Source: an uncultured Methanofollis sp. (GTDB lineage Archaea; Halobacteriota; Methanomicrobia; Methanomicrobiales; Methanofollaceae). From it: 16,827 nt of DNA. Every line of letters begins with the position of its first letter. Position 1 is the stretch's first letter. The stretch covers positions 1 through 16,827 of the forward strand of contig NZ_CALFSA010000217.1 of assembly GCF_937919355.1 (NCBI RefSeq), read 5' to 3'. The notes beneath the pieces were generated by a model. It searched no databases. It was not told the DNA's origin and was given only the letters and a program-made list of their open reading frames with translations. A program made the position numbers and the translations under genes. This document shows, piece by piece, positions 1 through 7,344 of the stretch.

Positions 1-113
1 AGACGCCGTCATATACGCGATATCGGTTCATCCCCACGCGTGTGGGGAACACGTGTCGGCGTACGAGTGCGGCCGGATCTGGGTGGGTTCATCCCCACGC
101 GTGTGGGGAACAC
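1..113 (-). CRISPR. Edge of a type I-E-like CRISPR array (two repeats)
   Basis: Two identical 28-nt repeats lie at 25-52 and 86-113, each starting GGTTCATCCCC and ending GTGGGGAACAC. They are separated by a 33-nt spacer (53-85); positions 1-24 are part of another spacer. The 61-nt period and the internal palindrome (CCCCACGCG/TGTGGGG) are typical of type I-E arrays. In known I-E systems the crRNA 5' handle resembles ATGAACC, which is read here from the minus strand. The array is therefore probably transcribed leftward, with the leader to the right of 113 and most of the array and any cas genes beyond the left edge. Both repeats are intact, which fits a leader-proximal end. Orientation is inferred; no cas gene is in the window. 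Confidence 0.88.
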
Positions 114-273
114 TCTTCTTCTTATCATCCCCGGAAGGCTTATTCCTTCCGACCCGTCCCCGCCGACCTGCGGAAGAGACCCCCGCCGATCACCCCGACA
201 TTCTCCCTGCGGCACGAAGAATATTCTGGTCCCGCACCGTTACCCTTTTCCCGCCTGCCGCCAAGGGCACCGC
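114..273. other. Probable CRISPR leader and upstream region of the YjbQ-family gene
   Basis: No gene is seen here. If the array runs leftward this is its leader: on the minus strand a purine-rich run (AAGAAGAAGA) abuts the first repeat, preceded by a 6-bp hairpin, GGAAGG (133-138) with CCTTCC (145-150). An AT-rich palindromic AGAATATTC around 217-226 could act as TATA element for the leader leftward or for the gene at 274 rightward. The region is less AT-rich than many CRISPR leaders. Confidence 0.4.
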
Positions 274-690
274 ATGGTCTACCAGGAAGAGATCACCGTT
301 ACCACCCACGGCGAGGGGGACATCGTCGACCTCACCCCCGCTGTGCGCCGGTGCGTCGCCGCAAGCGGCACCGAGACAGGCGCCTGCACCCTCTTTCTCA
401 TCGGGTCGACCGCCGCCCTCACCACCATCGAATACGAGGACGGCGTCCTCAGCGACCTCATGGACGCCCTCGGGCGTGTCGCCCCCTCCGGCATCCCCTA
501 CGCCCACGACTCCCGGTGGGGAGACGGCAACGGCCGCTCGCACGTGCGGGCGTCCCTCGTCGGCCCCTCACTCGTCGTCCCCGTGCAGGACGGAACCCTC
601 CGCGTCGGCACCTGGCAGCAGGTCGTCCTCGTCGAACTCGACGTCAGGGAGCACCGGGAGCGGACCGTCCTGTGCACGGTCATCCCGTGA
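274..690 (+). CDS. YjbQ / UPF0047 family protein
   Basis: A 138-residue protein of the YjbQ (UPF0047) family, at the usual family length. Supporting features are an N-terminal strand with a GEGDIVDLT segment, a central SRWGDGNGRSHVRASLVGPS segment with the conserved HxxAS, then VPVQDGTL, GTWQQVVLVELD and a C-terminal Arg-rich strand (EHRERTVL). Family members form small beta-rich trimers. Some bacterial members have weak thiamine-phosphate synthase activity, but the physiological role is not settled, so no reaction is assigned. ATG 274 is chosen because homology begins there; the open frame extends upstream into the CRISPR repeat and that part is not protein-like. No strong ribosome binding site is seen, so a short leader or leaderless mRNA is possible. 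It converges with the gene at 721-984. Confidence 0.88.
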   Translation: MVYQEEITVTTHGEGDIVDLTPAVRRCVAASGTETGACTLFLIGSTAALTTIEYEDGVLSDLMDALGRVAPSGIPYAHDSRWGDGNGRSHVRASLVGPSLVVPVQDGTLRVGTWQQVVLVELDVREHRERTVLCTVIP

Positions 691-705
691 AAAAGAATTG
701 TATGC

Positions 706-722
706 GAAAAAAAGGTTTTTTC
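706..722. terminator. Symmetric A/T palindrome, likely two-way terminator
   Basis: GAAAAAA-AGG-TTTTTTC is a perfect 7-bp inverted repeat with a 3-nt loop between two convergent genes. It gives a T6 run on the plus strand for the YjbQ-family gene and a T-run on the minus strand for the UPF0147 gene, whose stop codon (721-723) overlaps it. Oligo-T runs terminate archaeal RNA polymerase; two-way use is inferred. Confidence 0.6.
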
Positions 723-984
723 AGTCGAGGGGTATACTCTCAAGCTGCGAGACAAGTTCCCAGATGCGGGTGCGGGCGTGCACCGGCATGTTCGGGTCGT
801 TGCTGACCTCGTCAATGGTGGAGATGGCTTCTGCCGCCCTGAGACCGATACTCTTCTCCTCGTCCATGAGAAGGGCCTTTGTTTCGTCGGCAACCCTGCG
901 GATGTTCCGCGGGATTGTGTTGTCTTCAGAAATATGCTGAAGCATCTGGATACAGACGTTTATCGTTTCCTGTGGAGTGGCCAT
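721..984 (-). CDS. UPF0147 family protein
   Basis: An 87-residue protein of the archaeal UPF0147 family, at usual family length. It is predicted to be all-helical, with the segments NTIPRNIRRVADETKALL, SIGLRAAEAISTIDEVSNDP and NMPVHARTRIWELVSQLE. The function is unknown. ATG 984 is preferred over the in-frame TTG at 990 because a GGTGA ribosome binding site lies about six bases upstream of the ATG and would abut the TTG. It is divergent from the zinc-ribbon gene at 1058 and appears to share a TATA core (about 1019-1026) with it. The stop codon lies in the symmetric terminator. The family is widespread in archaea, so this is ordinary core content. Confidence 0.87.
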   Translation of the reverse strand: MATPQETINVCIQMLQHISEDNTIPRNIRRVADETKALLMDEEKSIGLRAAEAISTIDEVSNDPNMPVHARTRIWELVSQLESIPLD

Positions 985-1018
985 ACTCAATCACCCTTTA
1001 TACTATATCATTGCCAGT

Positions 1019-1026
1019 CTTATATA
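1019..1026. promoter_or_regulatory. Shared TATA core of a divergent promoter
   Basis: CTTATATA read rightward, TATATAAG read leftward. It lies 35 nt from the minus-strand start (984) and 32 nt from the plus-strand start (1058), a spacing that allows TBP/TFB to initiate a short-leader transcript either way. Both genes have a GGTGA ribosome binding site 5-6 nt before ATG. The positions are seen directly; shared use is inferred. Confidence 0.5.
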
Positions 1027-1057
1027 CATTCATTGAACAGAGGAATCGGTGACCCAT

Positions 1058-1414
1058 ATGGCAGAGAAAAAACCCGAGGACATCATGGCCGAATACCTCC
1101 TGAAGGGGGGCAAAATGCTTGCGAAGGAGTGCAAGACCTGCGGATCTCCCCTCTTCGAGTACAGGGGGAAGACCTTCTGCGTCGTCTGCGCCGAGAAGAG
1201 TGCGGAGAGTGAGCGCACCCCGGCACCCGCCGCAGCAACGCCACCGGCCACCGCCGCACCGCGCCCGGCAGGGTCGGCCGAGGCCGGGATCGAAGGAGCG
1301 ATCGCCTCCCTCTGCGCCCGCGTCGAGGACGAGCAGGACGAAAGACGTTGCCTCACCCTGATGGAAGCCGTGCGGACCGGTGCCGAGGCCCTGCGGATGC
1401 TCCGTCAACCGTAA
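1058..1414 (+). CDS. Sjogren's/scleroderma autoantigen 1 family zinc-ribbon protein
   Basis: A 118-residue protein. Residues 1-50 match the archaeal family related to the Sjogren/scleroderma autoantigen p27 domain: a helix (DIMAEYLLKGGKMLAKE) followed by a zinc ribbon with C25, C28, C41 and C44 (CKTCGSPLFEYRGKTFCVVC). A Pro/Ala-rich linker (about 53-76) leads to a C-terminal helical segment rich in charged residues. The molecular role in archaea is unknown; the fold suggests binding to protein or nucleic acid. ATG 1058 is chosen over the in-frame GTG 1049 because the GTG lies inside the GGTGA ribosome binding site (1048-1052). The 3' end overlaps hef tail-to-tail by 10 bp (1405-1414). Confidence 0.83.
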   Translation: MAEKKPEDIMAEYLLKGGKMLAKECKTCGSPLFEYRGKTFCVVCAEKSAESERTPAPAAATPPATAAPRPAGSAEAGIEGAIASLCARVEDEQDERRCLTLMEAVRTGAEALRMLRQP

Positions 1415-3642
1415 CGGCGACGCCCGACCTCGAGGATCGTCCCGGCGGTCTTCTCCCCGATCCCCTTCACCTTCATCAGGTCCTCTTTTTCGGCATTGAT
1501 CACCGCCTGCACAGACCCGAAGTGTTCGAGGAGTGCACGGGCACTCTTCAGCCCCACCTCAGGGAAGGCGGCGACCACGTTCTCCTGCTGCTCGGCCGCC
1601 GTCGCAAAAGTCTTGCCGGGCAACAGTTTCCTCTCGCCCCGCCCCTCGCTCTCCTCCCTCTTTGCAAGCACGGCGAGCATCTCCGCCGTCTCCTCCGCCG
1701 ACCGCGTGAAGAGGACGGAGACCCCCATCCCCACCGTGATCGCCGCAAGAGCCCCCCGGATCGCGTTCGGGTGGATGTCCCGCGCCGCATACAGGTCGCC
1801 CTCGCCCTCGACGATCAGCACCGGTCGCAGGGCCGCGGCCGCCAACTCCCGCACCTGCCCGAGGAGGTCGCGCTCGACCAGAGTGTCCGCGAAGTCCTGC
1901 ACCGTCTTCCTCTCGACAAGGATACGGTCGCCGATAGCATAGTCCCCCACCTCCAGGCGGGTGAGGGTAATCACAAGGCCGAGGTCGGAGAGAGTCTCCG
2001 CCACACGGGACGCCATCTCCCTGTCGTCCACCGTGATCGCCGGCCCCGCCGGTGCGGGGGCGGGTGCGGGCGGCGCCGCAAATGCCCCGATGTTCGTCTG
2101 GACCGCCGGGGCGGGCGCTCCCGCGTCCCTGAGTTTGCGGATACCCTTGATCATCGCCCTCTCCCTCTGCTGGGAGACGAAACGGTAGACCTCGTCCGAC
2201 GTCCCCTTCGTCGTGAGGACGACGATCCTCCCGTCGCCGCTCCTCCCCGTCCGCCCCTTCCTCTGGATACTCCTGATCTCCGAGGGGACAGCCTCGTAGA
2301 AGATGACAAGGTCGGTCGACGGGACGTCAAGACCCTCCTCGCCGACCGACGTCGAGACGATCACCGGGAACTCCCCCTCCCTGAACCGCGTCAGCACATC
2401 GATCTGCTGCTTCTGGGAGAGACCCTTCTCGGCGTCCCGCGACGCCTGCCCGACAAAACGCTCGGCATGGATGCCGGCGTCGGCGAGGGCGTCGACGAGG
2501 AGACCGACCGTGTCCCGGAAACTCGCAAAGAGGATCGTCCGGCTCTCCGGGTGCTCCCGCACCTGCTCTGCGACAAGGGCGACGGCCTGCCCCACCTTCG
2601 GGTGAAGTTCGCCGTCCCACGACATCGCCCTATCGCAGAGACGCTGGAAGACCGGGTCGGCCGCAAGACGTATGCTCGCCTTCGTCCCGCTCCCCGACCG
2701 TCCCTCGGACGCAAGTTTTTCGAGGTACGCCGCGAGGACGCGGCTCCCCTGCGCCTCGGCAAGGGAGACCGCATGCCTGAGTTTCATGAGTTCGGCATAG
2801 ATCGAGGCCGCCATGAACCCCGCCCTGTCGCGCTGGGAGATCCGCCCCTGTATCTCGGCGTTGAGACGGTTGAGCGCCTTCATGGAGAGTTTCTCGCGGG
2901 ACGGCACATGGAACTCCGCCCTGGTCAGGGCGGCGAGGCGGGAGTCGAGGAGGATGTTCAGGTCAGCGAGGGCGATGCCGAGTTCGCCGGGCAGGTCCAC
3001 CGAGACGTACTCCACCTCGCGCTCGTGGACGTACGGGCGGACGTCGGGGTCGGACTCGGTCCTCGTCTCGACCTGCACGACGCCGAGGTTCTCCATCACC
3101 TCCTCCACCTTCCCGTGGTCGCCGCCCGGACTCGCGGTCATCGCAAGGAGGAGAGGTTTTGCCGCCGTCGTGAGGTAACGCCGGGCAAGAAAGACATATG
3201 CATAGTTCCCGACCGCCCGGTGGCACTCGTCCACGACAAGGAGGGTGACGTCGGCAAGGGAGTACCTCCCCGCGATCAGGTCGTTCTTGATCACCTGCGG
3301 CGTCGCAAAAATTGCCTGCGCACCCTCCCATGCCTCTTTCCTTTTGTCAGGCCCGGTGGCGCCGGTGAAGATCGCGCAGGCGCCCTCGGGCAGGGCGAGG
3401 CGCTCGGAAAAATAGCGGAGGTGCTGCTCGACCAGGGGCTTTGTCGGCGCAAGGACGAGCAGTCTCCCCCCCTCCCGGTACAGCCGCGACGCCGCCACGA
3501 TCAGGGCGATGGCAGTCTTCCCGAGACCGGTCGGGAGGACCACCATCGTGTGGGCGTCCATCGCCTTCAGGGCGATAGCAAGTTGATAGCGCCGTTCTTC
3601 CAGGCTTTCCGGCCTGATGAGGGGGTGGGTGAGGTAGTTCAT
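1405..3642 (-). CDS. hef: Hef helicase/structure-specific endonuclease (FANCM/XPF family)
   Basis: A 745-residue protein with the full two-module architecture of archaeal Hef. The N-terminal SF2 helicase has Walker A PTGLGKT (37-43), DECH (138-141), TASPGG (169-174), motif V TSVGEEGLD (431-439) and motif VI QRKGRTGR (460-467), with the helical insert between the two RecA lobes. A Pro/Ala linker (about 509-534) leads to an ERCC4 nuclease domain with DDRE (539-542), GDYAIGD and the catalytic ERKTVQDF (577-584). A C-terminal helix-hairpin-helix pair covers about 694-743. Known Hef proteins unwind and cleave stalled forks and flaps, and bind PCNA. All motifs are intact, so it should be active. 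Its ATG overlaps the glyS stop codon (ATGA), which indicates translational coupling. Confidence 0.96.
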   Translation of the reverse strand: MNYLTHPLIRPESLEERRYQLAIALKAMDAHTMVVLPTGLGKTAIALIVAASRLYREGGRLLVLAPTKPLVEQHLRYFSERLALPEGACAIFTGATGPDKRKEAWEGAQAIFATPQVIKNDLIAGRYSLADVTLLVVDECHRAVGNYAYVFLARRYLTTAAKPLLLAMTASPGGDHGKVEEVMENLGVVQVETRTESDPDVRPYVHEREVEYVSVDLPGELGIALADLNILLDSRLAALTRAEFHVPSREKLSMKALNRLNAEIQGRISQRDRAGFMAASIYAELMKLRHAVSLAEAQGSRVLAAYLEKLASEGRSGSGTKASIRLAADPVFQRLCDRAMSWDGELHPKVGQAVALVAEQVREHPESRTILFASFRDTVGLLVDALADAGIHAERFVGQASRDAEKGLSQKQQIDVLTRFREGEFPVIVSTSVGEEGLDVPSTDLVIFYEAVPSEIRSIQRKGRTGRSGDGRIVVLTTKGTSDEVYRFVSQQRERAMIKGIRKLRDAGAPAPAVQTNIGAFAAPPAPAPAPAGPAITVDDREMASRVAETLSDLGLVITLTRLEVGDYAIGDRILVERKTVQDFADTLVERDLLGQVRELAAAALRPVLIVEGEGDLYAARDIHPNAIRGALAAITVGMGVSVLFTRSAEETAEMLAVLAKREESEGRGERKLLPGKTFATAAEQQENVVAAFPEVGLKSARALLEHFGSVQAVINAEKEDLMKVKGIGEKTAGTILEVGRRRYG

Positions 3643-5363
3643 GCCTCTTTCAGGTCTTCAAACCGGGTGCGACCGGAGACGAGCGACCGGAGAGTCGCAT
3701 GGACATCGGCGACCGGAATGCGCACCTGCTTCATGGAGTCGCGGTCACGCAGGGTGACCGTGCCCTTCTCCTTCGTCTCGTAGTCGACGGTGAGGGCGAA
3801 AGGCGTCCCGATCTCGTCCTGCCGGCGGTACCGCCTGCCGATGGCGCCGTTGTCGTCGTAGTCGGCAAGGATACCTTCGTCCTGCAGGTCGAGAGCGATC
3901 TCCCGCGCCGTAGCGTCGAGGCCGTCCTTGTTCACGAGCGGGAAGACGGCGACCTGCACCGGTGCAACGCAGGGTGCAAGGTGCATGACGCGCCTCTCCT
4001 CACCGTCGACCATCTCCTCGTCGTAGGCGTGTTCGAGGACGCCGTAGATCATGCGGTCGATACCATACGACGGTTCGATGACATGGGGGCGCACCTCGAC
4101 GCCGCGGACCTCGACCTCCTCCTCGCGGACAGTGTAGAGGTCGCCCGGGATGTGGTAAGTCTCGCCGTCGACGACGACGTCGGCGCCGTCAGGACCGGGT
4201 GCGGCCTCGGCGAGGGCGTCGGCGATCTTCTTCGCCTTGCCGCGGTACTTCGGCCCGAGGGTGCCCATGTCCGCCACGATCCGCATCCTCTTCTCCTTCC
4301 GCGCCTCGGCGAAGGGGACGAAGACTGTCATGGACTCGCCGCTCTCCTTTGAATGAGCACGCAGGTCGTAGTCTGTCCTGTCGGCGATACCGACGGTCTC
4401 GACCCAGCCGAAACGGTCGGAGAAAACCTCGGCGTCCCAGCAGTCGACCGCGTAGTGCGCCCTCTCGTCGGGCAGGTGCTGGCGGAAGCGCATCCTCGCG
4501 GGGTCGATCCCGATCGTGACCAGGAGTTCGTGGGTGAGGGCGAGATAGTAGGCGATGTACTCGTTGGCGATGATCCCCTCGTCCACCGCCTGGCGCATCG
4601 TCTTCTCGACGGCGGGCAGGTCTTTCTGCTCCTGCTCAATCGCCCAGAGTTCGACCTTGTAGTCGGCGTAGCGGGAGAAGTTCGGGTGGTTCTTCTCCGA
4701 GGGGTTGACGAAGATCTCGGCCTCGGCCTGCGTGAACTCGCGCAGGCGGATCATGCCCTGCCGGGGAGAGATCTCGTTCCTGTACGACTTGCCGATCTGG
4801 ACCGCACCGAAGGGGAGTTTCATGCGGTAGAAGCGGGAGAGACGGGAGAAGTCGGTGAACATCCCCTGCGCGGTCTCAGGCCGCAAGTAACCCCGCCTCT
4901 GCGAACCCGGCCCGATGGTCGTCTGGAACATCAGGTTGAAGTCGAAGACCTCGACGTCGCCGAAGACCTCGTCGCAGGCCGGGCACCGCGTGGGGGCAAC
5001 AGCCTTCGCAAGGTCCTCCTTCGAGAGGATGCCGGCGTTGTGGATGCCGCAGGCCTCGGCAAGGTGGTCGGCCCTGAAGTATTCGTTGCAGTGGGGGCAC
5101 TGGCACATCTTGTCGGCGAAGCCCTTCACATGACCCGAGGCGACATATATAGATTCTGTTCCGACGGTCGGGCACTCGATCTCGTAGTAGCCTTCCCTGA
5201 TGACATAGTAGTGCCGCCAGATCGACTCGATCCGGCGCTTCATCATCGCACCGAGGGGGCCGTAGTCGATGAACCCTGCAACCGCACCGTAGACCTCTGC
5301 GGAGGGCCAGACAAAACCGCGGCGTTTTGCCAGCTCGATGACCTTATCGTAGATATCACTCAC
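3639..5363 (-). CDS. glyS: Glycyl-tRNA synthetase, class II alpha2 type
   Basis: A 574-residue enzyme that charges tRNA-Gly. Class II features are FIDYGPLGA near 31-39, RPETAQG (161-167), motif 2 RNEISPRQGMIRLREF (195-210), motif 3 GIDRMIYGVLEHAY (434-447) and a C-terminal anticodon-binding domain (about 465-560). A zinc-type knuckle with C89/C92 and C127/C130 lies in the N-terminal insertion, as in archaeal and eukaryotic GlyRS. The start is GTG 5363, giving MSDIYDKV; no ATG fits the conserved N-terminus. TTTAAA at about 5386-5391 lies 23-28 nt upstream, so the mRNA may be leaderless or nearly so. It is the first gene of a two-gene operon with hef. Confidence 0.97.
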   Translation of the reverse strand: MSDIYDKVIELAKRRGFVWPSAEVYGAVAGFIDYGPLGAMMKRRIESIWRHYYVIREGYYEIECPTVGTESIYVASGHVKGFADKMCQCPHCNEYFRADHLAEACGIHNAGILSKEDLAKAVAPTRCPACDEVFGDVEVFDFNLMFQTTIGPGSQRRGYLRPETAQGMFTDFSRLSRFYRMKLPFGAVQIGKSYRNEISPRQGMIRLREFTQAEAEIFVNPSEKNHPNFSRYADYKVELWAIEQEQKDLPAVEKTMRQAVDEGIIANEYIAYYLALTHELLVTIGIDPARMRFRQHLPDERAHYAVDCWDAEVFSDRFGWVETVGIADRTDYDLRAHSKESGESMTVFVPFAEARKEKRMRIVADMGTLGPKYRGKAKKIADALAEAAPGPDGADVVVDGETYHIPGDLYTVREEEVEVRGVEVRPHVIEPSYGIDRMIYGVLEHAYDEEMVDGEERRVMHLAPCVAPVQVAVFPLVNKDGLDATAREIALDLQDEGILADYDDNGAIGRRYRRQDEIGTPFALTVDYETKEKGTVTLRDRDSMKQVRIPVADVHATLRSLVSGRTRFEDLKEA

Positions 5364-5786
5364 TGCGATCAGTCCCGCTATAGTCTTTAAACTGGGAGAT
5401 TAAAAAGCCACTTTTCTGCGATATCACCCGGTGGGCGGGGGAGTTCTCCCCTCTAAGGGCGGTGCCGGAGAGCGCCCGCGGCCCTCGCACGCAAACCTTT
5501 ATCAGAGACGAGAGGGAATGGATCACCGTATATTTAATCGTGTTTTCAGACATTAAATCGGAAAAGGAACCCTATGGGGAATGGTTGCCTGCGCGGGACA
5601 GGCGGGTACACCGGAAATAATGCACGGATTATAAAGATTACTTTTTTGGGTGATAGACCTTATGGCGGCCCGATGAAAAAAAGAAGACTTACTGTGTTCT
5701 AAATCTGCAGGTGCCTGTAAATGATCAATTGATAACAATTAAATAACATGAGACGTATTGTTATGCAGACCTAGTGTGGGATTGCC
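5364..5786. other. AT-rich intergenic gap with two GC-rich structured blocks
   Basis: No protein gene is convincing. Leftward, a TATA-like sequence (about 5528-5538) could start an RNA near 5505. That RNA would cross a GC-rich block with hairpins (GGGGAG/CTCCCC at 5438-5451; GGGC/GCCC within 5457-5477) and end at the T-run near 5401-5405, just before the glyS promoter. Rightward, the same AT-rich element could start an RNA near 5557 containing GCCTG/CAGGC and ending at the T6 run at about 5642-5647. AATTG-ATAA-CAATT (5727-5740) is an inverted repeat next to a TTAAATAA box before the regulator gene. The RNAs are candidates only. Confidence 0.3.
5727..5740. promoter_or_regulatory. Inverted repeat in the regulator promoter, possible operator
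   Basis: AATTG and CAATT flank ATAA, abutting a TATA-like TTAAATAA (about 5739-5746) and lying 47-60 nt upstream of the ATG at 5787. A dyad touching the TATA box of a DNA-binding protein gene suggests possible autoregulation. The sequence is short and AT-rich, so chance is a real alternative. Confidence 0.3.
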
Positions 5787-6395
5787 ATGGCAGCAGACAA
5801 GAGAAAAAAGGAACTCCTTGCACTCTTCCAGGACATCACCAGCAAGACGGAGATCGTCGAGCCGATGAAAAAGATTCATGGGAGTCTCAGGGACCGTGAT
5901 GCGGTTGGCCGCGAGGTCGCACTGATCATGCGCGAGATTCTGGACCTGGGGTTCTTCCAGACCAAACTCTCCCCCCGTCAGCTTGCGACCCTGGTCATCT
6001 CCTTCAATGAGGGCAGGAACGACACCGAGATCGCTCGTGAACTTGGCAATGAGAAACTCGCAAAGACGGTGGCGCGGGCACGTGTCAGGTTGAAACTTTT
6101 CAGGGACTCGGACTTCGACATGCCTTTCGACAGGAAGTACCTCTCCGAACTGATCGTGTCGGGGAAGACGATGAACGAGATCTCGGCGATCCTGGGGATC
6201 AGTTCGTCGTCGCTCAGGGAGTACAGGCACGTGATCGCCATGGAGGAGGACAAGACCCTCGACCCCTTCCTCGAGCGGATCAAGGACGTCCTGGAGGACC
6301 GCGACCTCACCGAGCAGATGACCCGCGGCGTCATCAACGACGGGTTGTCCGAGGCGATCGACGCGACCGAGGCCGAACTGATCGACGTGACCTGA
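5787..6395 (+). CDS. Helix-turn-helix protein, Cmi4 (conditioned medium-induced protein 4)-like
   Basis: A 202-residue, highly charged, probably helical and cytoplasmic protein. Residues about 62-104 (LSPRQLATLVISFNEGRNDTEIARELG followed by an Arg-rich helix) and 117-150 (YLSELIVSGKTMNEISAILGISSSSLREYRH) each look like a helix-turn-helix unit. The conserved GSLRDRD near 32-38 and the overall order resemble the archaeal family annotated as conditioned medium-induced protein 4 in haloarchaea. That name is from memory of the family and is uncertain. A DNA-binding regulatory role is likely; targets are unknown. ATG 5787 is the first start of the conserved frame. The gene stands alone behind a long AT-rich upstream region with a dyad. 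Confidence 0.6.
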   Translation: MAADKRKKELLALFQDITSKTEIVEPMKKIHGSLRDRDAVGREVALIMREILDLGFFQTKLSPRQLATLVISFNEGRNDTEIARELGNEKLAKTVARARVRLKLFRDSDFDMPFDRKYLSELIVSGKTMNEISAILGISSSSLREYRHVIAMEEDKTLDPFLERIKDVLEDRDLTEQMTRGVINDGLSEAIDATEAELIDVT

Positions 6396-6453
6396 CCGCG
6401 TGTGGCAACCGCCGACCATCCCCTTTTTTAATTCCCGGTACAGATCGGGATGC

Positions 6454-7125
6454 ATGAAGATCACATGGCTTGGCCATGCCTGCTTTCTCCTTGAGGGGAG
6501 CAGGTGCGTACTGATCGACCCCTTCGTGCCGTCAGGCCCGGTCAGGGCCGCACCCGACATTGTGGCGGTGACCCACGGTCACGCCGACCACCTGGGCGAG
6601 GCGGTGCGTTTCGGGAAACCGACAGTGGCGATGAACGAGATCGCGAAGTACCTGCGCGAGCAGGGGGTGCCCGCGGAGCCGATGAACATCGGCGGCACGA
6701 TCGAGGTGGAGGGCGTCTCCTTCACGATGACGCCGGCGCTCCACTCCTCCTGGCTCGAAGCGGCGGGCGGCGGGTATTATGGCGGCGTCGCCGCCGGGTT
6801 CGTCGTCAGGATGGACGGTGTCAGCGTCTACCACGCCGGGGACACCGGCCTCTTCTCCGACATGAAACTCGTCCACGACCTCTACCGCCCCGACGTCGCC
6901 CTCCTCCCGGTGGGCGGGCGGTACACGATGGGGCCGCAGGAGGCGATGATGGCGGCGGAGTTCGTCGGCGCCCCGACGGTGATCCCGATGCACTACAATT
7001 CATTCTCGGTGATCGAGCAGGACCTCACCGGTTTCAAGGCGGCGGTCGAGAGGACGACCGACATGAAGGTCGCCCTCCTCGAACCGGGGGAGAGCATCGA
7101 GGTCGGGGAGGGGGACCGGCGCTGA
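6454..7125 (+). CDS. UPF0173 family metal-dependent hydrolase (metallo-beta-lactamase fold)
   Basis: A 223-residue protein of the UPF0173/YtkL-like branch of the metallo-beta-lactamase fold. Metal ligands are visible: THGHADH (H41, H43, D45, H46), H97 in PALHSSW, D130 in YHAGDTGLFSDM and H180 in PMHYNSF. The length is normal and all metal sites are intact, so it should be an active hydrolase. The substrate of the family is unknown. ATG 6454 (MKITWLGHACF) matches the family N-terminus; the frame is open further upstream but that part is not conserved. A T-rich TTTTTTAATT lies about 25 nt upstream with no ribosome binding site, which suggests a leaderless mRNA. A T7 run follows at 7154-7160. 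Confidence 0.9.
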   Translation: MKITWLGHACFLLEGSRCVLIDPFVPSGPVRAAPDIVAVTHGHADHLGEAVRFGKPTVAMNEIAKYLREQGVPAEPMNIGGTIEVEGVSFTMTPALHSSWLEAAGGGYYGGVAAGFVVRMDGVSVYHAGDTGLFSDMKLVHDLYRPDVALLPVGGRYTMGPQEAMMAAEFVGAPTVIPMHYNSFSVIEQDLTGFKAAVERTTDMKVALLEPGESIEVGEGDRR

Positions 7126-7153
7126 AGGCCCGCACAATAGTATAACCACATTC

Positions 7154-7160
7154 TTTTTTT
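7154..7160 (+). terminator. T-run after the UPF0173 gene
   Basis: Seven consecutive T residues lie 29 nt past the stop codon, typical of archaeal intrinsic termination. Confidence 0.5.
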
Positions 7161-7281
7161 CAGCTCGGTTATGGCCTGTCCCGGAGAATAGACGCGGCCA
7201 TCTCCCCACGTCTCCTGATCACGCCTGCGGGGGACTTCGCGCGTGTGGACTTTCTGCTGTATGCCGATTACGCAAAGACGG

Positions 7282-7288
7282 AAAAAAA
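7282..7288 (-). terminator. T-run after fae-hps
   Basis: On the minus strand a T7 run lies about 57 nt past the fae-hps stop, preceded by a GC-rich segment able to pair (GGGC/GCCC around 7294-7325). Confidence 0.5.
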
Positions 7289-7344
7289 GAGAACGGGCAC
7301 GTCCATGGTCGCCCACGGGCCGCCCTGATTTATGAACTGACCGA

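Noticed and set aside
985..990. TTG start for the UPF0147 protein
   Set aside because: It would sit directly on the GGTGA ribosome binding site; the ATG at 984 has correct spacing.
1049..1057. GTG start for the zinc-ribbon protein
   Set aside because: The GTG is inside the GGTGA ribosome binding site of the better ATG at 1058.
1348..3783. Long open frame antisense to hef (over 800 codons)
   Set aside because: It mirrors the third-position GC pattern of hef, has no recognisable motif and is rich in Arg/His/Pro as expected of an antisense shadow.
4353..5390. Long open frame antisense to glyS
   Set aside because: It lies wholly opposite a complete, conserved synthetase gene and shows no family motifs.
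5364..5400. Riboswitch or T-box-like leader controlling glyS
   Set aside because: The TATA element is 23-28 nt from the GTG start, leaving no room for a leader, and T-box control is not known in archaea.
7186..7250. Fourth copy of the repeat family between the UPF0173 gene and fae-hps
   Set aside because: Only a short GCGGGGGACTTCGCG-like match is present, without the other blocks or mini-hairpins; too short to claim.
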